A stretch of DNA of 64,000 bases from SCTD01 sp963784675 (GTDB lineage Bacteria > Actinomycetota > Actinomycetes > Mycobacteriales > SCTD01), in NCBI GenBank assembly GCA_963784675.1, contig CAWASE010000019.1, forward strand, positions 62,001 to 126,000, read 5' to 3'. The first letter of the stretch is position 1, and each line of letters opens with the position of its first letter. Shown here piece by piece: positions 37,635-46,132 of the stretch. Below the pieces are notes generated by a model, which ran no database searches, was not told the origin of the DNA, and worked only from the letters and a program-made list of their open reading frames with translations. The translations under genes were made by a program, and so were the position numbers.

Positions 37635-38300
37635 CTAGACGCGCACGTCCCCCGCGACGGTCGCCGCGATTCCGGACAGGTGGGCCAGCCGCAGCACCTC
37701 CGAGGCGCGGAAGCGCGGTCCGCCGGGGCGTCCCACCAGCACGACCCGGTCCGGGGCGCCGACGGGGGCCGCCGCGAGCTCGGTGCCGAGGACGTTCCAC
37801 CGTTCCGGGACCCACTGCTCGCGGCTGTCCAGCCGCCGCGCGGTGGACAGCGGCAGCCACGGCACCGACAGGCCCTCGGCCTGCGGAGCCCCGGGGCTGG
37901 CGTGCAGCACCGACGCGGTGCCGCCGCCGCCCGCGGTGAGCAGCAAGGCCCAGGCGGCCCGGAAGACCCCCGGCGCGTTCGCCACCAGCAGCGCCAGCCC
38001 TGCCGCCGGGTCGGCCGCGAGCTCGTCGACGAGCTCGAGGTCGCGGTGCAGGTCCTCGCCGCCGTAATAGGGCCGCAGCGACTCGACGACCACGCCGGGG
38101 ATCGTCTGCGCTGCGGTGATGAGCGCGTCGGCCAGCCCGGCGGGCGGCATCGCGACGATCAGGTCGTCGACCGCGCCCTCCGGCCCCCGCTCGACGACGT
38201 CGAGGCTGACGATGTCGCCGCCGGCCGCGCCCAGCGCCGTCGCGAGCGCACCGAGCATGCCGGGCCGGTCCGGCAGGACCACGCGCAGCAGGTAGGACAC
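37635..38300 (-). CDS. ACT-domain protein (amino acid-binding regulator-like)
   Basis: 221 residues from a GTG at 38300 with GGAGGT about 7 nt upstream; an in-frame ATG 43 codons earlier has no such site. Residues 1-75 form an ACT domain: SYLLRVVLPDRPGMLGALATALGAAGG. The rest is a poorly conserved domain with no catalytic motif. ACT domains bind small ligands, often amino acids. It is convergent with the MetE-like gene and divergent from gatC. Confidence 0.82.
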   Translation of the reverse strand: MSYLLRVVLPDRPGMLGALATALGAAGGDIVSLDVVERGPEGAVDDLIVAMPPAGLADALITAAQTIPGVVVESLRPYYGGEDLHRDLELVDELAADPAAGLALLVANAPGVFRAAWALLLTAGGGGTASVLHASPGAPQAEGLSVPWLPLSTARRLDSREQWVPERWNVLGTELAAAPVGAPDRVVLVGRPGGPRFRASEVLRLAHLSGIAATVAGDVRV

Positions 38301-38458
38301 CGGAGCACCTCCGAAGCAGCAGACCGGTCCCTGGCGGGGCGGGCGACCGGAGGCCCGGCCGCACCCTGCACGGTGCCCGGTCCCGATTGCCGGTGTGTTG
38401 CGCGCCCGTGTCCGCCCGGTCACGCTCACCGCCGCCGGACGCGTCCCGGTGCGGCTGC

Positions 38459-38464
38459 CTAGAC
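38459..38464 (+). promoter_or_regulatory. Candidate -10 box for the gatCAB operon
   Basis: TAGACT, about 55 nt before the gatC ATG, which has its own GAGGGAG ribosome site. Confidence 0.45.
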
Positions 38465-38518
38465 TCGAGCGCCGACCGTGCCCGAACCCGCCACCGCGCG
38501 GGACACCGAGGGAGCTGC

Positions 38519-38872
38519 ATGCCCGAACGTCCCCCCGGCGACGGCGACGCTGCCGAGCCCGCCGCCCGGAAGCCGCAGATCACCCGGGAGGAGGTCGCGC
38601 ACCTCGCCCGACTGTCACGGTTGGCGCTGTCCGACGGCGAGCTGGACGCGCTGGCGTCCCAGCTCGAGGTCATCCTCGGCGCCGTCGCGGAGATCTCGGC
38701 CGTCACCGACGCCGCCGACGTCCCGCCGACGACGCACGCCGTCCCGGTCGAGAACGTCACCCGACCCGATGTCGTACGGCCCTCGCTGCCTCGCGAGGCG
38801 GTGCTGGCCGGTGCCCCGTCCGCCGAGGACGGACGCTTCCGCGTGCCGCGCATCCTGGACGACGAAGCATGA
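38519..38872 (+). CDS. gatC: Asp/Glu-tRNA amidotransferase subunit C
   Basis: 117 residues from ATG 38519 with GAGGGAG upstream. Residues about 22-115 are typical GatC: ITREEVAHLARLSRLALSDGEL and the C-terminal RFRVPRILDDEA; the extra N-terminal 20 residues are charged and probably disordered. GatC stabilises GatA in the complex that converts Glu-tRNA(Gln) and Asp-tRNA(Asn). Its stop overlaps the gatA ATG. Confidence 0.94.
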   Translation: MPERPPGDGDAAEPAARKPQITREEVAHLARLSRLALSDGELDALASQLEVILGAVAEISAVTDAADVPPTTHAVPVENVTRPDVVRPSLPREAVLAGAPSAEDGRFRVPRILDDEA

Positions 38873-40356
38873 GCGACCTGACGCGGCTCACCGCTGCCGA
38901 CACCGCCGCGCGGATCGCCTCCCGGGAGGTGTCGGCCGTCGAGGTCGCCCGCGCGCACCTGGACCGGATCGCCGCCACCGACACCGCGGTGCACGCGTTC
39001 CTGCACGTCGACACCGCCGGTGCGCTGGCCCAGGCGCAGGCTGTCGACGTCGCGGTCGCCGCCGGGGACGTGCTCGGGCCGCTCGCCGGGGTGCCGCTCG
39101 CGATGAAGGACGTCGTCGTCACGCACGGGGTGCCGACCACCGCCGGCTCCCGGATGCTCGAGGGCTGGGTGCCGCCCTATGACGCCACCGTCAGCGCGCG
39201 CGTCAAGGCCGCCGGCATCGTCATGCTCGGCAAGACGAACATGGACGAGTTCGCGATGGGCTCCTCCACCGAGCACAGCGCCTACGGCCCGACGCACAAC
39301 CCGTGGGACCTGTCCCGCATCCCCGGCGGCAGCGGCGGGGGCTCGGCGGCGGCGCTCGCGGCCTTCCAGGCGCCGCTGGCGATCGGTACCGACACCGGCG
39401 GCTCGATCCGCCAGCCCGGCGCCGTCACGGGCACGGTCGGGGTCAAGCCGACCTACGGCGGGGTGTCGCGCTACGGGCTCGTGGCCTTCTCCTCCTCGCT
39501 GGACCAGGCCGGTCCCTGCGCCCGCACCGTGCTCGACGCCGCGCTGCTGCACGAGGTCATGGCCGGCCACGACCCGCTGGACAGCACGTCCATCGATGCG
39601 CCCGTGCCGCCGGTCGTGGCGGCCGCGAGACGCCGGGACGTCACCGGCCTGCGGATCGCGGTCGTGCGCGAGCTGTCCGGCGAGGGCTACGAGAGCGGCG
39701 TGCAGGAGCGCTTCGACGAGGCGGTCGCCCTGCTCGTCGAGCTCGGCGCCACGGTCACCGAGGTCAGCTGTCCGCACTTCCGCTATGCGCTGCCCGCCTA
39801 CTACCTGATCGCGCCGAGCGAGTGCTCCTCGAACCTGGCGCGCTTCGACAGCGTCCGCTATGGCCTGCGGGTCGGTGACGACGGCGTCGCGAGCCTGGAG
39901 GACGTCATGTCGCAGACCCGGGCCGCAGGCTTCGGCGCCGAGGTCAAGCGGCGCATCGTGCTGGGCACCTACGCGCTGTCCAGCGGCTACTACGACGCCT
40001 ACTACGGGCAGGCGCAGAAGGTGCGCACGCTCATCACCCGTGACTTCCAGGCGGCGTTCGAGCAGGCCGACGTGCTGGTCTCACCGGCGAGCCCGGGGGT
40101 CGCCTTCCCGCTCGGCGCCAAGATCGACGACCCGCTGGCGATGTACCGCCAGGACCTCGCCACGATCCCCTCCAACCTCTACGGCGGACCGGCGATGTCG
40201 CTGCCGTCCGGCCTGTCCGAGGGCCTGCCGGTCGGCTTCCAGATCATGGCGCCGACCATGCGCGACGACCTGCTCTACCTCGTGGGCGGCGCCCTCGAGT
40301 CCGCCCTGCACGACCGTTGGGGCGGGCCGTTGGCCGCCCCCGAGCTGGAGGTCTGA
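38869..40356 (+). CDS. gatA: Asp/Glu-tRNA amidotransferase subunit A
   Basis: 495 residues. Amidase-signature enzyme that frees ammonia from glutamine. The catalytic Ser-cisSer-Lys triad is visible: PLAMKDVVVT (Lys), GGSGGGSAAALA (cis-Ser) and GTDTGGSIRQPGA (nucleophile Ser). The C-terminal FQIMAPTMRDDLL matches GatA. It overlaps gatC by 4 nt. An SRPBCC gene lies between it and gatB. Confidence 0.96.
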   Translation: MSDLTRLTAADTAARIASREVSAVEVARAHLDRIAATDTAVHAFLHVDTAGALAQAQAVDVAVAAGDVLGPLAGVPLAMKDVVVTHGVPTTAGSRMLEGWVPPYDATVSARVKAAGIVMLGKTNMDEFAMGSSTEHSAYGPTHNPWDLSRIPGGSGGGSAAALAAFQAPLAIGTDTGGSIRQPGAVTGTVGVKPTYGGVSRYGLVAFSSSLDQAGPCARTVLDAALLHEVMAGHDPLDSTSIDAPVPPVVAAARRRDVTGLRIAVVRELSGEGYESGVQERFDEAVALLVELGATVTEVSCPHFRYALPAYYLIAPSECSSNLARFDSVRYGLRVGDDGVASLEDVMSQTRAAGFGAEVKRRIVLGTYALSSGYYDAYYGQAQKVRTLITRDFQAAFEQADVLVSPASPGVAFPLGAKIDDPLAMYRQDLATIPSNLYGGPAMSLPSGLSEGLPVGFQIMAPTMRDDLLYLVGGALESALHDRWGGPLAAPELEV

Positions 40357-40357
40357 G

Positions 40358-40831
40358 ATGCCGATCGTCCCCACCCCGTCGTTCCTGAAGCAGGGCGTCA
40401 GCGTCGAGAAGGTCGTGCACGCGACCCCCGAGGCGGTGTTCGACCTGCTGGCCGACCCGCGCCGCCACCAGGAGATCGACGGCTCCGGCACCGTGCGGGC
40501 CGCCGTCGAAGGACCTACCCGGCTCAGTGCCGGCGCCGAGTTCGGCATGAACATGAAGGCTGGCCTGGGCTACCAGATGACCAACACCGTGGTCGAGTTC
40601 GAGGAGAACCGCCGGATCGCGTGGCAGGCCAAGCCGACCGCCGGGATCGGCCAGGCCTTCGCCGGCGGCCGCATCTGGCGCTATGAGCTGGAGCCGGTCG
40701 TCGGCGGGACGAAGGTCACCGAGACCTGGGACATCAGTCAGGAGAAGATCCCGCTCATCGTGCGTCCGCTCCGCTCGCTGACGCGGCGCAACATGACCAA
40801 GACGCTGGAGCGCCTGGAGCAGGTGCTGTGA
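40358..40831 (+). CDS. SRPBCC family protein inserted between gatA and gatB
   Basis: 157 residues. A START/SRPBCC-like fold: SVEKVVHATPEAVFDLLADPRRHQEIDGSG opens like a polyketide cyclase/dehydrase domain, then WQAKPTAGIGQAFAGGRIWRYELEP and ETWDIS. Such folds bind hydrophobic ligands; no catalytic residue can be assigned. ATG 40358 lies 1 nt after the gatA stop and its own stop overlaps the gatB GTG, so it is firmly inside the gat operon. Confidence 0.85.
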   Translation: MPIVPTPSFLKQGVSVEKVVHATPEAVFDLLADPRRHQEIDGSGTVRAAVEGPTRLSAGAEFGMNMKAGLGYQMTNTVVEFEENRRIAWQAKPTAGIGQAFAGGRIWRYELEPVVGGTKVTETWDISQEKIPLIVRPLRSLTRRNMTKTLERLEQVL

Positions 40832-42354
40832 CGACGGCGCAGCGCGAGGCCACCGTCCCCTACGACGAGGCGCTGGCGCAGTTCGAGCCGGTCATCGGGC
40901 TGGAGACGCACGTCGAGCTCGGCACGGCCAGCAAGATGTTCTGCGGGTGCGCCACGGGGTTCGGCGCCGAGCCGAACACGCAGGTCTGCCCGGTGTGTCT
41001 GGGTCTGCCGGGCGCGCTCCCGGTCGTGAACGCGATGGCCATCGAGTCGACGGTGCGCATCGGCCTGGCGCTGCACTGCGAGATCGCCACCTGGTGCCGT
41101 TTCGCCCGCAAGAATTACTTCTACCCCGACATGCCGAAGAACTTCCAGACCTCTCAGTACGACGAGCCGCTCTGCGGAGAGGGCTATCTCGACGTCGAGG
41201 TGCCGCTGGACGGCGGCGGCACCGAGACCGTGCGCATCCCGATCGAGCGCGTGCACCTGGAAGAGGACACCGGCAAGTCGCTGCACGTCGGCGGCGCCAC
41301 CGGACGCATCCACGGGGCCTCGCACTCCCTCGTCGACTACAACCGGGCCGGCATCCCGCTGGTGGAGATCGTCACCAAGCCCGTCGTGGGCACCAGGGCG
41401 CGGCCGGCCGAGGTGGCCAAGGCCTATGTCACCGAGCTGCGCGACGTGCTGCGCGGCCTCGGCGTCAGCGACGTGCGGATGGAGCAGGGCTCGCTGCGCT
41501 GCGACGTGAACGTCTCGCTGAACCTGCCCGGGCAGGAGTGGGGCACCCGGTCGGAGACCAAGAACGTGAACAGCCTGCGATCGGTCGAGCGCGCCGTCCG
41601 CTCCGAGGTCGAGCGGCAGGCCGCCCGGCTGCGCGCGGGCGAGCGCATCGTGCAGGAGACGCGGCACTTCCACGAGGACACCGGCCGCTCGACCTCGGGT
41701 CGTTCCAAGGAGGAGGCCACCGACTACCGGTACTTCCCCGAGCCCGACCTGGTGCCGGTGGCCCCGGACCCGGCGTGGGTCGCGGAGCTGGCGGCTGCGC
41801 TGCCGCCCGCGCCCTCGGTGCGGCGCCGACAGCTCACCGAGCAGCTGGGCCTGTCCGAGCTCGACAGCGCGGCCATGGTCAACGCCGGCGTCCTGGACCT
41901 CGTGCTGGCGACCGTCGAGGCAGGGGCGCCCGCCGCCGAGGCGCGCAACTGGTGGCTCGGTCCGCTGGCTCAGGCGGCCAACGCCGGAGGCACCGAGGTC
42001 GCCGAGCTGCCGATCACCCCCGAGCAGGTCGCGCGGGTCGCCGCTCTGGTGGCGTCCGGCGGGCTAACCGCAGGGCTGGCTCGTCAGGTCGTCGACGGTG
42101 TGCTGGCCGGCGAAGGCGGTCCGGACGAGGTGGTCCAGGCACGCGGACTGGCCGTCGTGTCGGACGAAGCGGCGCTCGGCGAGGCCGTCGAGACGGCGCT
42201 CGCAGCGCAGCCGGAAACGGCTGAGAAGATCCGCGGCGGCAAGGTGCAGGCCGTCGGTGCGCTCGTCGGCGCCGTCATGAAGGCCACCCGCGGACAGGCC
42301 GACGCCTCGGTCGTGCGCCGGCTGCTGCTCGAGCGGCTGGGCGTGCAGGAGTAG
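40828..42354 (+). CDS. gatB: Asp/Glu-tRNA amidotransferase subunit B
   Basis: 508 residues from GTG 40828. GatB holds the tRNA-dependent kinase/amidation site. FEPVIGLETHVELGTASKMFCGC begins the catalytic domain, and CxC with VCPVC forms the zinc site. YNRAGIPLVEIVTKP and RCDVNVSL are conserved. The C-terminal Yqey-like tail ends LVGAVMKATRGQADASVVRRLLLERL. It lies downstream of the SRPBCC gene with a 4-nt overlap. Confidence 0.96.
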   Translation: MTTAQREATVPYDEALAQFEPVIGLETHVELGTASKMFCGCATGFGAEPNTQVCPVCLGLPGALPVVNAMAIESTVRIGLALHCEIATWCRFARKNYFYPDMPKNFQTSQYDEPLCGEGYLDVEVPLDGGGTETVRIPIERVHLEEDTGKSLHVGGATGRIHGASHSLVDYNRAGIPLVEIVTKPVVGTRARPAEVAKAYVTELRDVLRGLGVSDVRMEQGSLRCDVNVSLNLPGQEWGTRSETKNVNSLRSVERAVRSEVERQAARLRAGERIVQETRHFHEDTGRSTSGRSKEEATDYRYFPEPDLVPVAPDPAWVAELAAALPPAPSVRRRQLTEQLGLSELDSAAMVNAGVLDLVLATVEAGAPAAEARNWWLGPLAQAANAGGTEVAELPITPEQVARVAALVASGGLTAGLARQVVDGVLAGEGGPDEVVQARGLAVVSDEAALGEAVETALAAQPETAEKIRGGKVQAVGALVGAVMKATRGQADASVVRRLLLERLGVQE

Positions 42355-42363
42355 CGCGCAGGC

Positions 42364-43455
42364 TCAGCCGGTCGCGCTGCGGGGGACGGCCGCGGGGCGC
42401 GTGGCCGGCTCCTCGTCCAGGGTCGCGGGCGGCAGCCCGGCCTGCTCGGGCGTGCGCGGACCCACCGACGGCGCCGCCGAGACCGAGAGCTGCGACGCGC
42501 GATGGCGGCGGCGGGCAAGCAGGATCGCGTTCAGCTCGGCACCGGACAGCAGCGCCACGCACAGCAGGTAGAACCAGGTCATCAGGATCAGCCCGCCACC
42601 GAGCGCGCCGAAGATCGGCGACGACGTCACGACGAGCTTCAGGTACAGGTTCAGGCCGTAGGACACCAGCAGCCACAGCACCGCGGTGAGCAGCCCGCCG
42701 GGCAGGTCGTAGCGCCAGCGCGACCGGCGCGCGGGCATGAGGTGGTCCATCGTGGTCGCCCAGACCACCAGTGCCAGGAAGGCCACCGGCCAGCTGAAGA
42801 GCTGCCGGGCGATCTCGTAGCCCTGGTTCAGACCGGCGCGGGACAAGATGTCCTGCGCGGCGAACAGCGGCCCGACCACGAGGAGCGTGAGCGCGACGGC
42901 ACCGGTCAGGACCGTACCGACGCCCAGCAGCAGTCCCAGCCAGCGTCGTCGCCACCAACCGCGCGTCTCGGGCACGTCGTAGGTGATGTTGACGGTGTTG
43001 ATGAGCGTGGCGAAGGCGGTCGAGAGCGAGAACAGCGCCAGCAGCAGAGCGACGGTCAGGGTGTTGGAGCTGGCATCGAACAGGTCGCGCACCGTGTCGA
43101 CGGCGCCGCTCGCCTGGCTGGTGAGCAGCTGGTTGAGGAAGTTCAGCACGCTCTGCTCGACCCGTCGGGCGTTCTCGGTGCCGATGATGCCGGACAGCTG
43201 CCCGAGGACGGCCGCCACCACCAGCAGCGCCGGGAAGAGCGTGAGCACGGCGAAGAAGGCCGTCTCGGCGGCGAGCCCGAGCATCCGGTCGCGGTCCGCC
43301 TTGTGGATCACCTCCACGACCAGCCGGATGAACCACGACACCGGGCCCGTCGCGGGGGTGCGGGCGGCTTCGCGCGCCGTCGCTGCCGCCCGCAGCTCGG
43401 ACGACTGCCGGCTGATCACGCTGGTCGGGGTCAGCGGCTCCTTGGGCGTGGGCAC
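42364..43455 (-). CDS. YihY/BrkB-family inner membrane protein
   Basis: 363 residues from GTG 43455. About six membrane segments, with the family pattern DRMLGLAAETAFFAVLTLFPALLVVAAVLG, the LPGGLLTAVLWLLVSYGLNLYL region and GGLILMTWFYLLCVALLSGAELNAIL. The N-terminus and the roughly 50-residue C-terminus are cytoplasmic and polar. The function of this widespread family is not settled (often miscalled ribonuclease BN). An upstream extension of the frame to 43734 overlaps the next gene and looks non-coding. Confidence 0.9.
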   Translation of the reverse strand: MPTPKEPLTPTSVISRQSSELRAAATAREAARTPATGPVSWFIRLVVEVIHKADRDRMLGLAAETAFFAVLTLFPALLVVAAVLGQLSGIIGTENARRVEQSVLNFLNQLLTSQASGAVDTVRDLFDASSNTLTVALLLALFSLSTAFATLINTVNITYDVPETRGWWRRRWLGLLLGVGTVLTGAVALTLLVVGPLFAAQDILSRAGLNQGYEIARQLFSWPVAFLALVVWATTMDHLMPARRSRWRYDLPGGLLTAVLWLLVSYGLNLYLKLVVTSSPIFGALGGGLILMTWFYLLCVALLSGAELNAILLARRRHRASQLSVSAAPSVGPRTPEQAGLPPATLDEEPATRPAAVPRSATG

Positions 43456-43538
43456 CCCACCATCGTCGCCGATCCGTCGGTCGAACGGGGTCAGGTGCTG
43501 CGCGCGACGGCCGGCGTGGCGCCGGGCAGTTCGCAGCG

Positions 43539-44759
43539 TCAACCGACCTCGGGCTCGATCTGCGGCAGCACCTCCAGCGCCAGCAGCGCCAGCGACCACT
43601 CCACCAGGTGGTCGACGCGCTCCACCGACCGGGCCGTCAGCGCCTCGAGGCGTCGCAGCCGGTTCAGCACCGTGTTGCGGTGGCAGTAGAGCCGGGTGGC
43701 GGTCTGACCCGCCGAACCGCCGGTGTCCAGCCACGCCCGCAGCGTGTCGAGCAGCAGGTCCCGCTCGTCCGGCTCGAGGTCCAGCACGCCGCCGAGCGCG
43801 TGCCGCACGAGCCGGCCGGCGAGGTCGGGAGCGGTCACGAGCAGCGCCGCAGGCAGGCGGACGTCGAGCTCGGCGACGATCGGCTCGCCCGCCGGCAGCG
43901 CCCGCAGCGCGGTCTCGGCCAGCCGGTGCGCCTGGTCCACGTCGGCGAGGCGACCGACGGCGGGGGAGACGCCGGCACGCAACCCGCCGACGGCCTGCAG
44001 CGCCAGCACGACGTCACGCGGTTCCAGCCGGCCCAGGGGCACGAGCCCGATCTCACGGTCGGTCCGGGACCGCCACACCGAGCGCAGGCCCCGTACGCGC
44101 AGCGCGCTCGTCGCGGGACGGCTGACGTCCTCCCCGGCCAGGACGACAGCGACGTAGTGGCCGAACTCCGGCAGGTCGAGCGCGGCGGCGGCGTCGGCGG
44201 ACACCGTCCGCTCGCCGCCACGCCCTTCCAGCAGGGCATCGACGAGAGCGTCGCGGCGGCGGTCGTCGCGCCGCAGGAACTCGGCCTCGGTGAGCCGGTA
44301 GCTGTCACCGACGGCGGAGGAGAACTCGTCGACGATGGCCCAGACCTCGGTGGCTGCCTCGACGAGCCCGTCGATGCCGTCCGGGCCTCGACGGCGCGCC
44401 TCGACGGTCAGCCCCTCCCAGATGATCCGGTAACCCAGCCGATACGCGTGCAGCACCGATTCCAGCGGCATGTGCTGCTCGGCTCGCCGCCGGCCGGTGG
44501 CCCGGGGTGCGTCGAACGGGTCGACGCCCGGCGCCGTGGTACCGGACAGCCACTGCAGGATGCGCAGCAGGTTGTCGTGGCAGGACCGCGTGAGGTCCTC
44601 GCGCGGCGTAGCCCCGGGTCCGGCGTAGGACGGGTCCTCCCGCACGATGGCGTCGACCAGGCGGTCGGTGAGCGGTTCAACGTCCTGGAGCACGGCGCGG
44701 CCGAGCTCGGCCACGCTCGCAGGCGCGGGCCGCAGCAGGGAGTGCGCCGGACCGTCCAC
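43539..44759 (-). CDS. PucR/CdaR-type helix-turn-helix transcriptional regulator
   Basis: 406 residues from GTG 44759. The C-terminal HTH of the PucR family is clear: LLDTLRAWLDTGGSAGQTATRLYCHRNTVLNRLRRLEALT, giving TATRLYCHRNTVLNRLRRL as the recognition part. The middle is a GGDEF-like fold without cyclase residues (YVAVVLAGED), and the N-terminus carries the RsbR-like helical domain with EQHMPLESVLHAYRLGYR. These proteins usually sense a small ligand. TAGCCT lies 6 nt upstream. It diverges from the duplicated-domain protein and copper oxidase genes, so it may control them. Confidence 0.87.
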   Translation of the reverse strand: MDGPAHSLLRPAPASVAELGRAVLQDVEPLTDRLVDAIVREDPSYAGPGATPREDLTRSCHDNLLRILQWLSGTTAPGVDPFDAPRATGRRRAEQHMPLESVLHAYRLGYRIIWEGLTVEARRRGPDGIDGLVEAATEVWAIVDEFSSAVGDSYRLTEAEFLRRDDRRRDALVDALLEGRGGERTVSADAAAALDLPEFGHYVAVVLAGEDVSRPATSALRVRGLRSVWRSRTDREIGLVPLGRLEPRDVVLALQAVGGLRAGVSPAVGRLADVDQAHRLAETALRALPAGEPIVAELDVRLPAALLVTAPDLAGRLVRHALGGVLDLEPDERDLLLDTLRAWLDTGGSAGQTATRLYCHRNTVLNRLRRLEALTARSVERVDHLVEWSLALLALEVLPQIEPEVG

Positions 44760-44765
44760 GGGGCG

Positions 44766-44771
44766 AGGCTA
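44766..44771 (-). promoter_or_regulatory. Candidate -10 of a leaderless transcript (PucR-type regulator)
   Basis: TAGCCT on the minus strand, 6 nt before GTG 44759. The 79-nt divergent region also has CAGGAT 6-7 nt before the ATG at 44839. Confidence 0.5.
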
Positions 44772-44838
44772 CGGCCGGGTGTGGTTCACGTCACGACCGC
44801 AGCGGCGAAACGTGGCCGTCACGGGGCAGGATCACCGC

Positions 44839-45960
44839 ATGCCCCTCCGAAGCACAGCCGTACCCCTGCGGGCGGCGCTGCTGCTGGTGACGCTCTCGGC
44901 GCTGGTGTCCGCTGCTCCGGCGCAGGCGCACCAGGCCGACCCCCGCGTCGCCACCGTGCTGGACGCGGTCACGCCGCCGCTGCCGTCCGGCGTGGTGGTG
45001 CAGGCGGTCGCGGGCATCGCCTCCCAGCTGGTGGCGCGCAACCCGACCGACACCGTCCTGGAGGTGCTGGGCTCCGGTGACCGTCCTTTTCTCCGACTGT
45101 CTTCTGCAGGAGTTCAGGGGGACCTGTCCTCGCCGGACTTCCTGACGACCAGCAACCCGAACGGGGCCGCGCCGGCCGCTGCCGGCGGCGCGCCCCGTTG
45201 GGTGCCGCTGTCGCGCGGCGACTCGTGGGGGTGGTACGACCACCGGCTGCACCCGGCCGAGCTGTCGCCGCCTCGCGACCAGCAGCGGTCGGCCAGGCTC
45301 GCCGAGTTCAGCATCAGCTTCCGTTACGGCGGCCGGCCGGTCGCGGTGACGGGTCACGTCCAGTTCGAACCTCTGCTGGGCACCTATACGGTCTCGGCCG
45401 ACCCAGGACCGGCGGGGCTGACCGTGCAGGCGCTGCCCGGTCGTCTGCCGGGGCTGTTCGTGTCGGACCCGGGGCGCGCGCCGCTGGAGGTCGCAGGACG
45501 CGACGGGGAGCCGTTCCTGCGACTGGGCGCCGACGGCGTCTCGGTCAATGTCGCCAGCCGCACCCACGTCGAGGACCGGCAGGCGCGGGGGATCGAGACG
45601 GGCCCGCCGTCCACGACGCCCCGCTTCGAGCTCGTCGCCCCTGGTGCGACCTCCTACACCTGGTTGGACGGCCGGCTGGCGTATCCCGCAGACCTGCCGG
45701 TCGAGTCGGTCCTGCGCCGCAGCGCGCCGACCGTCGTCCAGGAGTGGGTCGTTCCGGCGACGTTGGCCGGCGCTGACCTGAGGCTGACCGGGAAGGTCTC
45801 GTGGGTGCCGGAGGCGTCGGCGGCGGAGGCGGTGCGCGCCCCGGCCGCCGCGGACGACGGCGGACCGGCGTGGACACCCGTCGCGCTGGGCGGGCTCGGG
45901 CTGCTGGCGCTCGGCGGCGTCGTGCTGGTCCTACGTCGACGTGCGGCCACGAACCGGTGA
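44839..45960 (+). CDS. Secreted, membrane-anchored protein with two copies of an uncharacterised ~150-residue unit
   Basis: 373 residues. Signal peptide (cleavage near APAQAHQ, residues 28-32), two similar extracellular units, and a C-terminal membrane helix (about 346-366) with an RRR tail. Each unit has VQA(V/L), a PFLRL-x3-GV strand, a (V/A)PxxxSYxW-like segment followed by D-x-RL, and a closing immunoglobulin-like strand set (FRYGGRPVAVTGHV versus LAGADLRLTGKV). The PFLR-GV then YxWxDxRL order recalls secreted proteins found beside copper-handling genes in actinobacteria, from memory and unverified. The copper radical oxidase gene follows after 172 nt with the same anchor style. Confidence 0.75.
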   Translation: MPLRSTAVPLRAALLLVTLSALVSAAPAQAHQADPRVATVLDAVTPPLPSGVVVQAVAGIASQLVARNPTDTVLEVLGSGDRPFLRLSSAGVQGDLSSPDFLTTSNPNGAAPAAAGGAPRWVPLSRGDSWGWYDHRLHPAELSPPRDQQRSARLAEFSISFRYGGRPVAVTGHVQFEPLLGTYTVSADPGPAGLTVQALPGRLPGLFVSDPGRAPLEVAGRDGEPFLRLGADGVSVNVASRTHVEDRQARGIETGPPSTTPRFELVAPGATSYTWLDGRLAYPADLPVESVLRRSAPTVVQEWVVPATLAGADLRLTGKVSWVPEASAAEAVRAPAAADDGGPAWTPVALGGLGLLALGGVVLVLRRRAATNR

Positions 45961-46132
45961 CCGAGCGCAGTCGCTCGAGTCTCACCCTCACCCTGCGCAC
46001 ACGTGTGTGGGGCTGCGACTGTGCAGCGCTCCACGAAGTGCGTCGATGCCAGGGCAACCCGAGACCTTTCGGGCACTGACTCGTCGTACGTGGTGACCTG
46101 TTCCACTCCGGACCCCCTATCGGAGGCTCCTC
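45961..46132 (+). promoter_or_regulatory. Upstream region of the copper radical oxidase gene
   Basis: 172 nt. Holds the palindrome CACACGTGTG (near 45999) and the GGAGG ribosome site 6-7 nt before GTG 46133. No clear -10/-35 pair could be assigned. Confidence 0.4.

Noticed and set aside
43456..43734. N-terminal extension of the BrkB-like protein
   Set aside because: The extra codons overlap the PucR regulator gene on the same strand and read as its out-of-frame shadow. GTG 43455 gives the normal family length.
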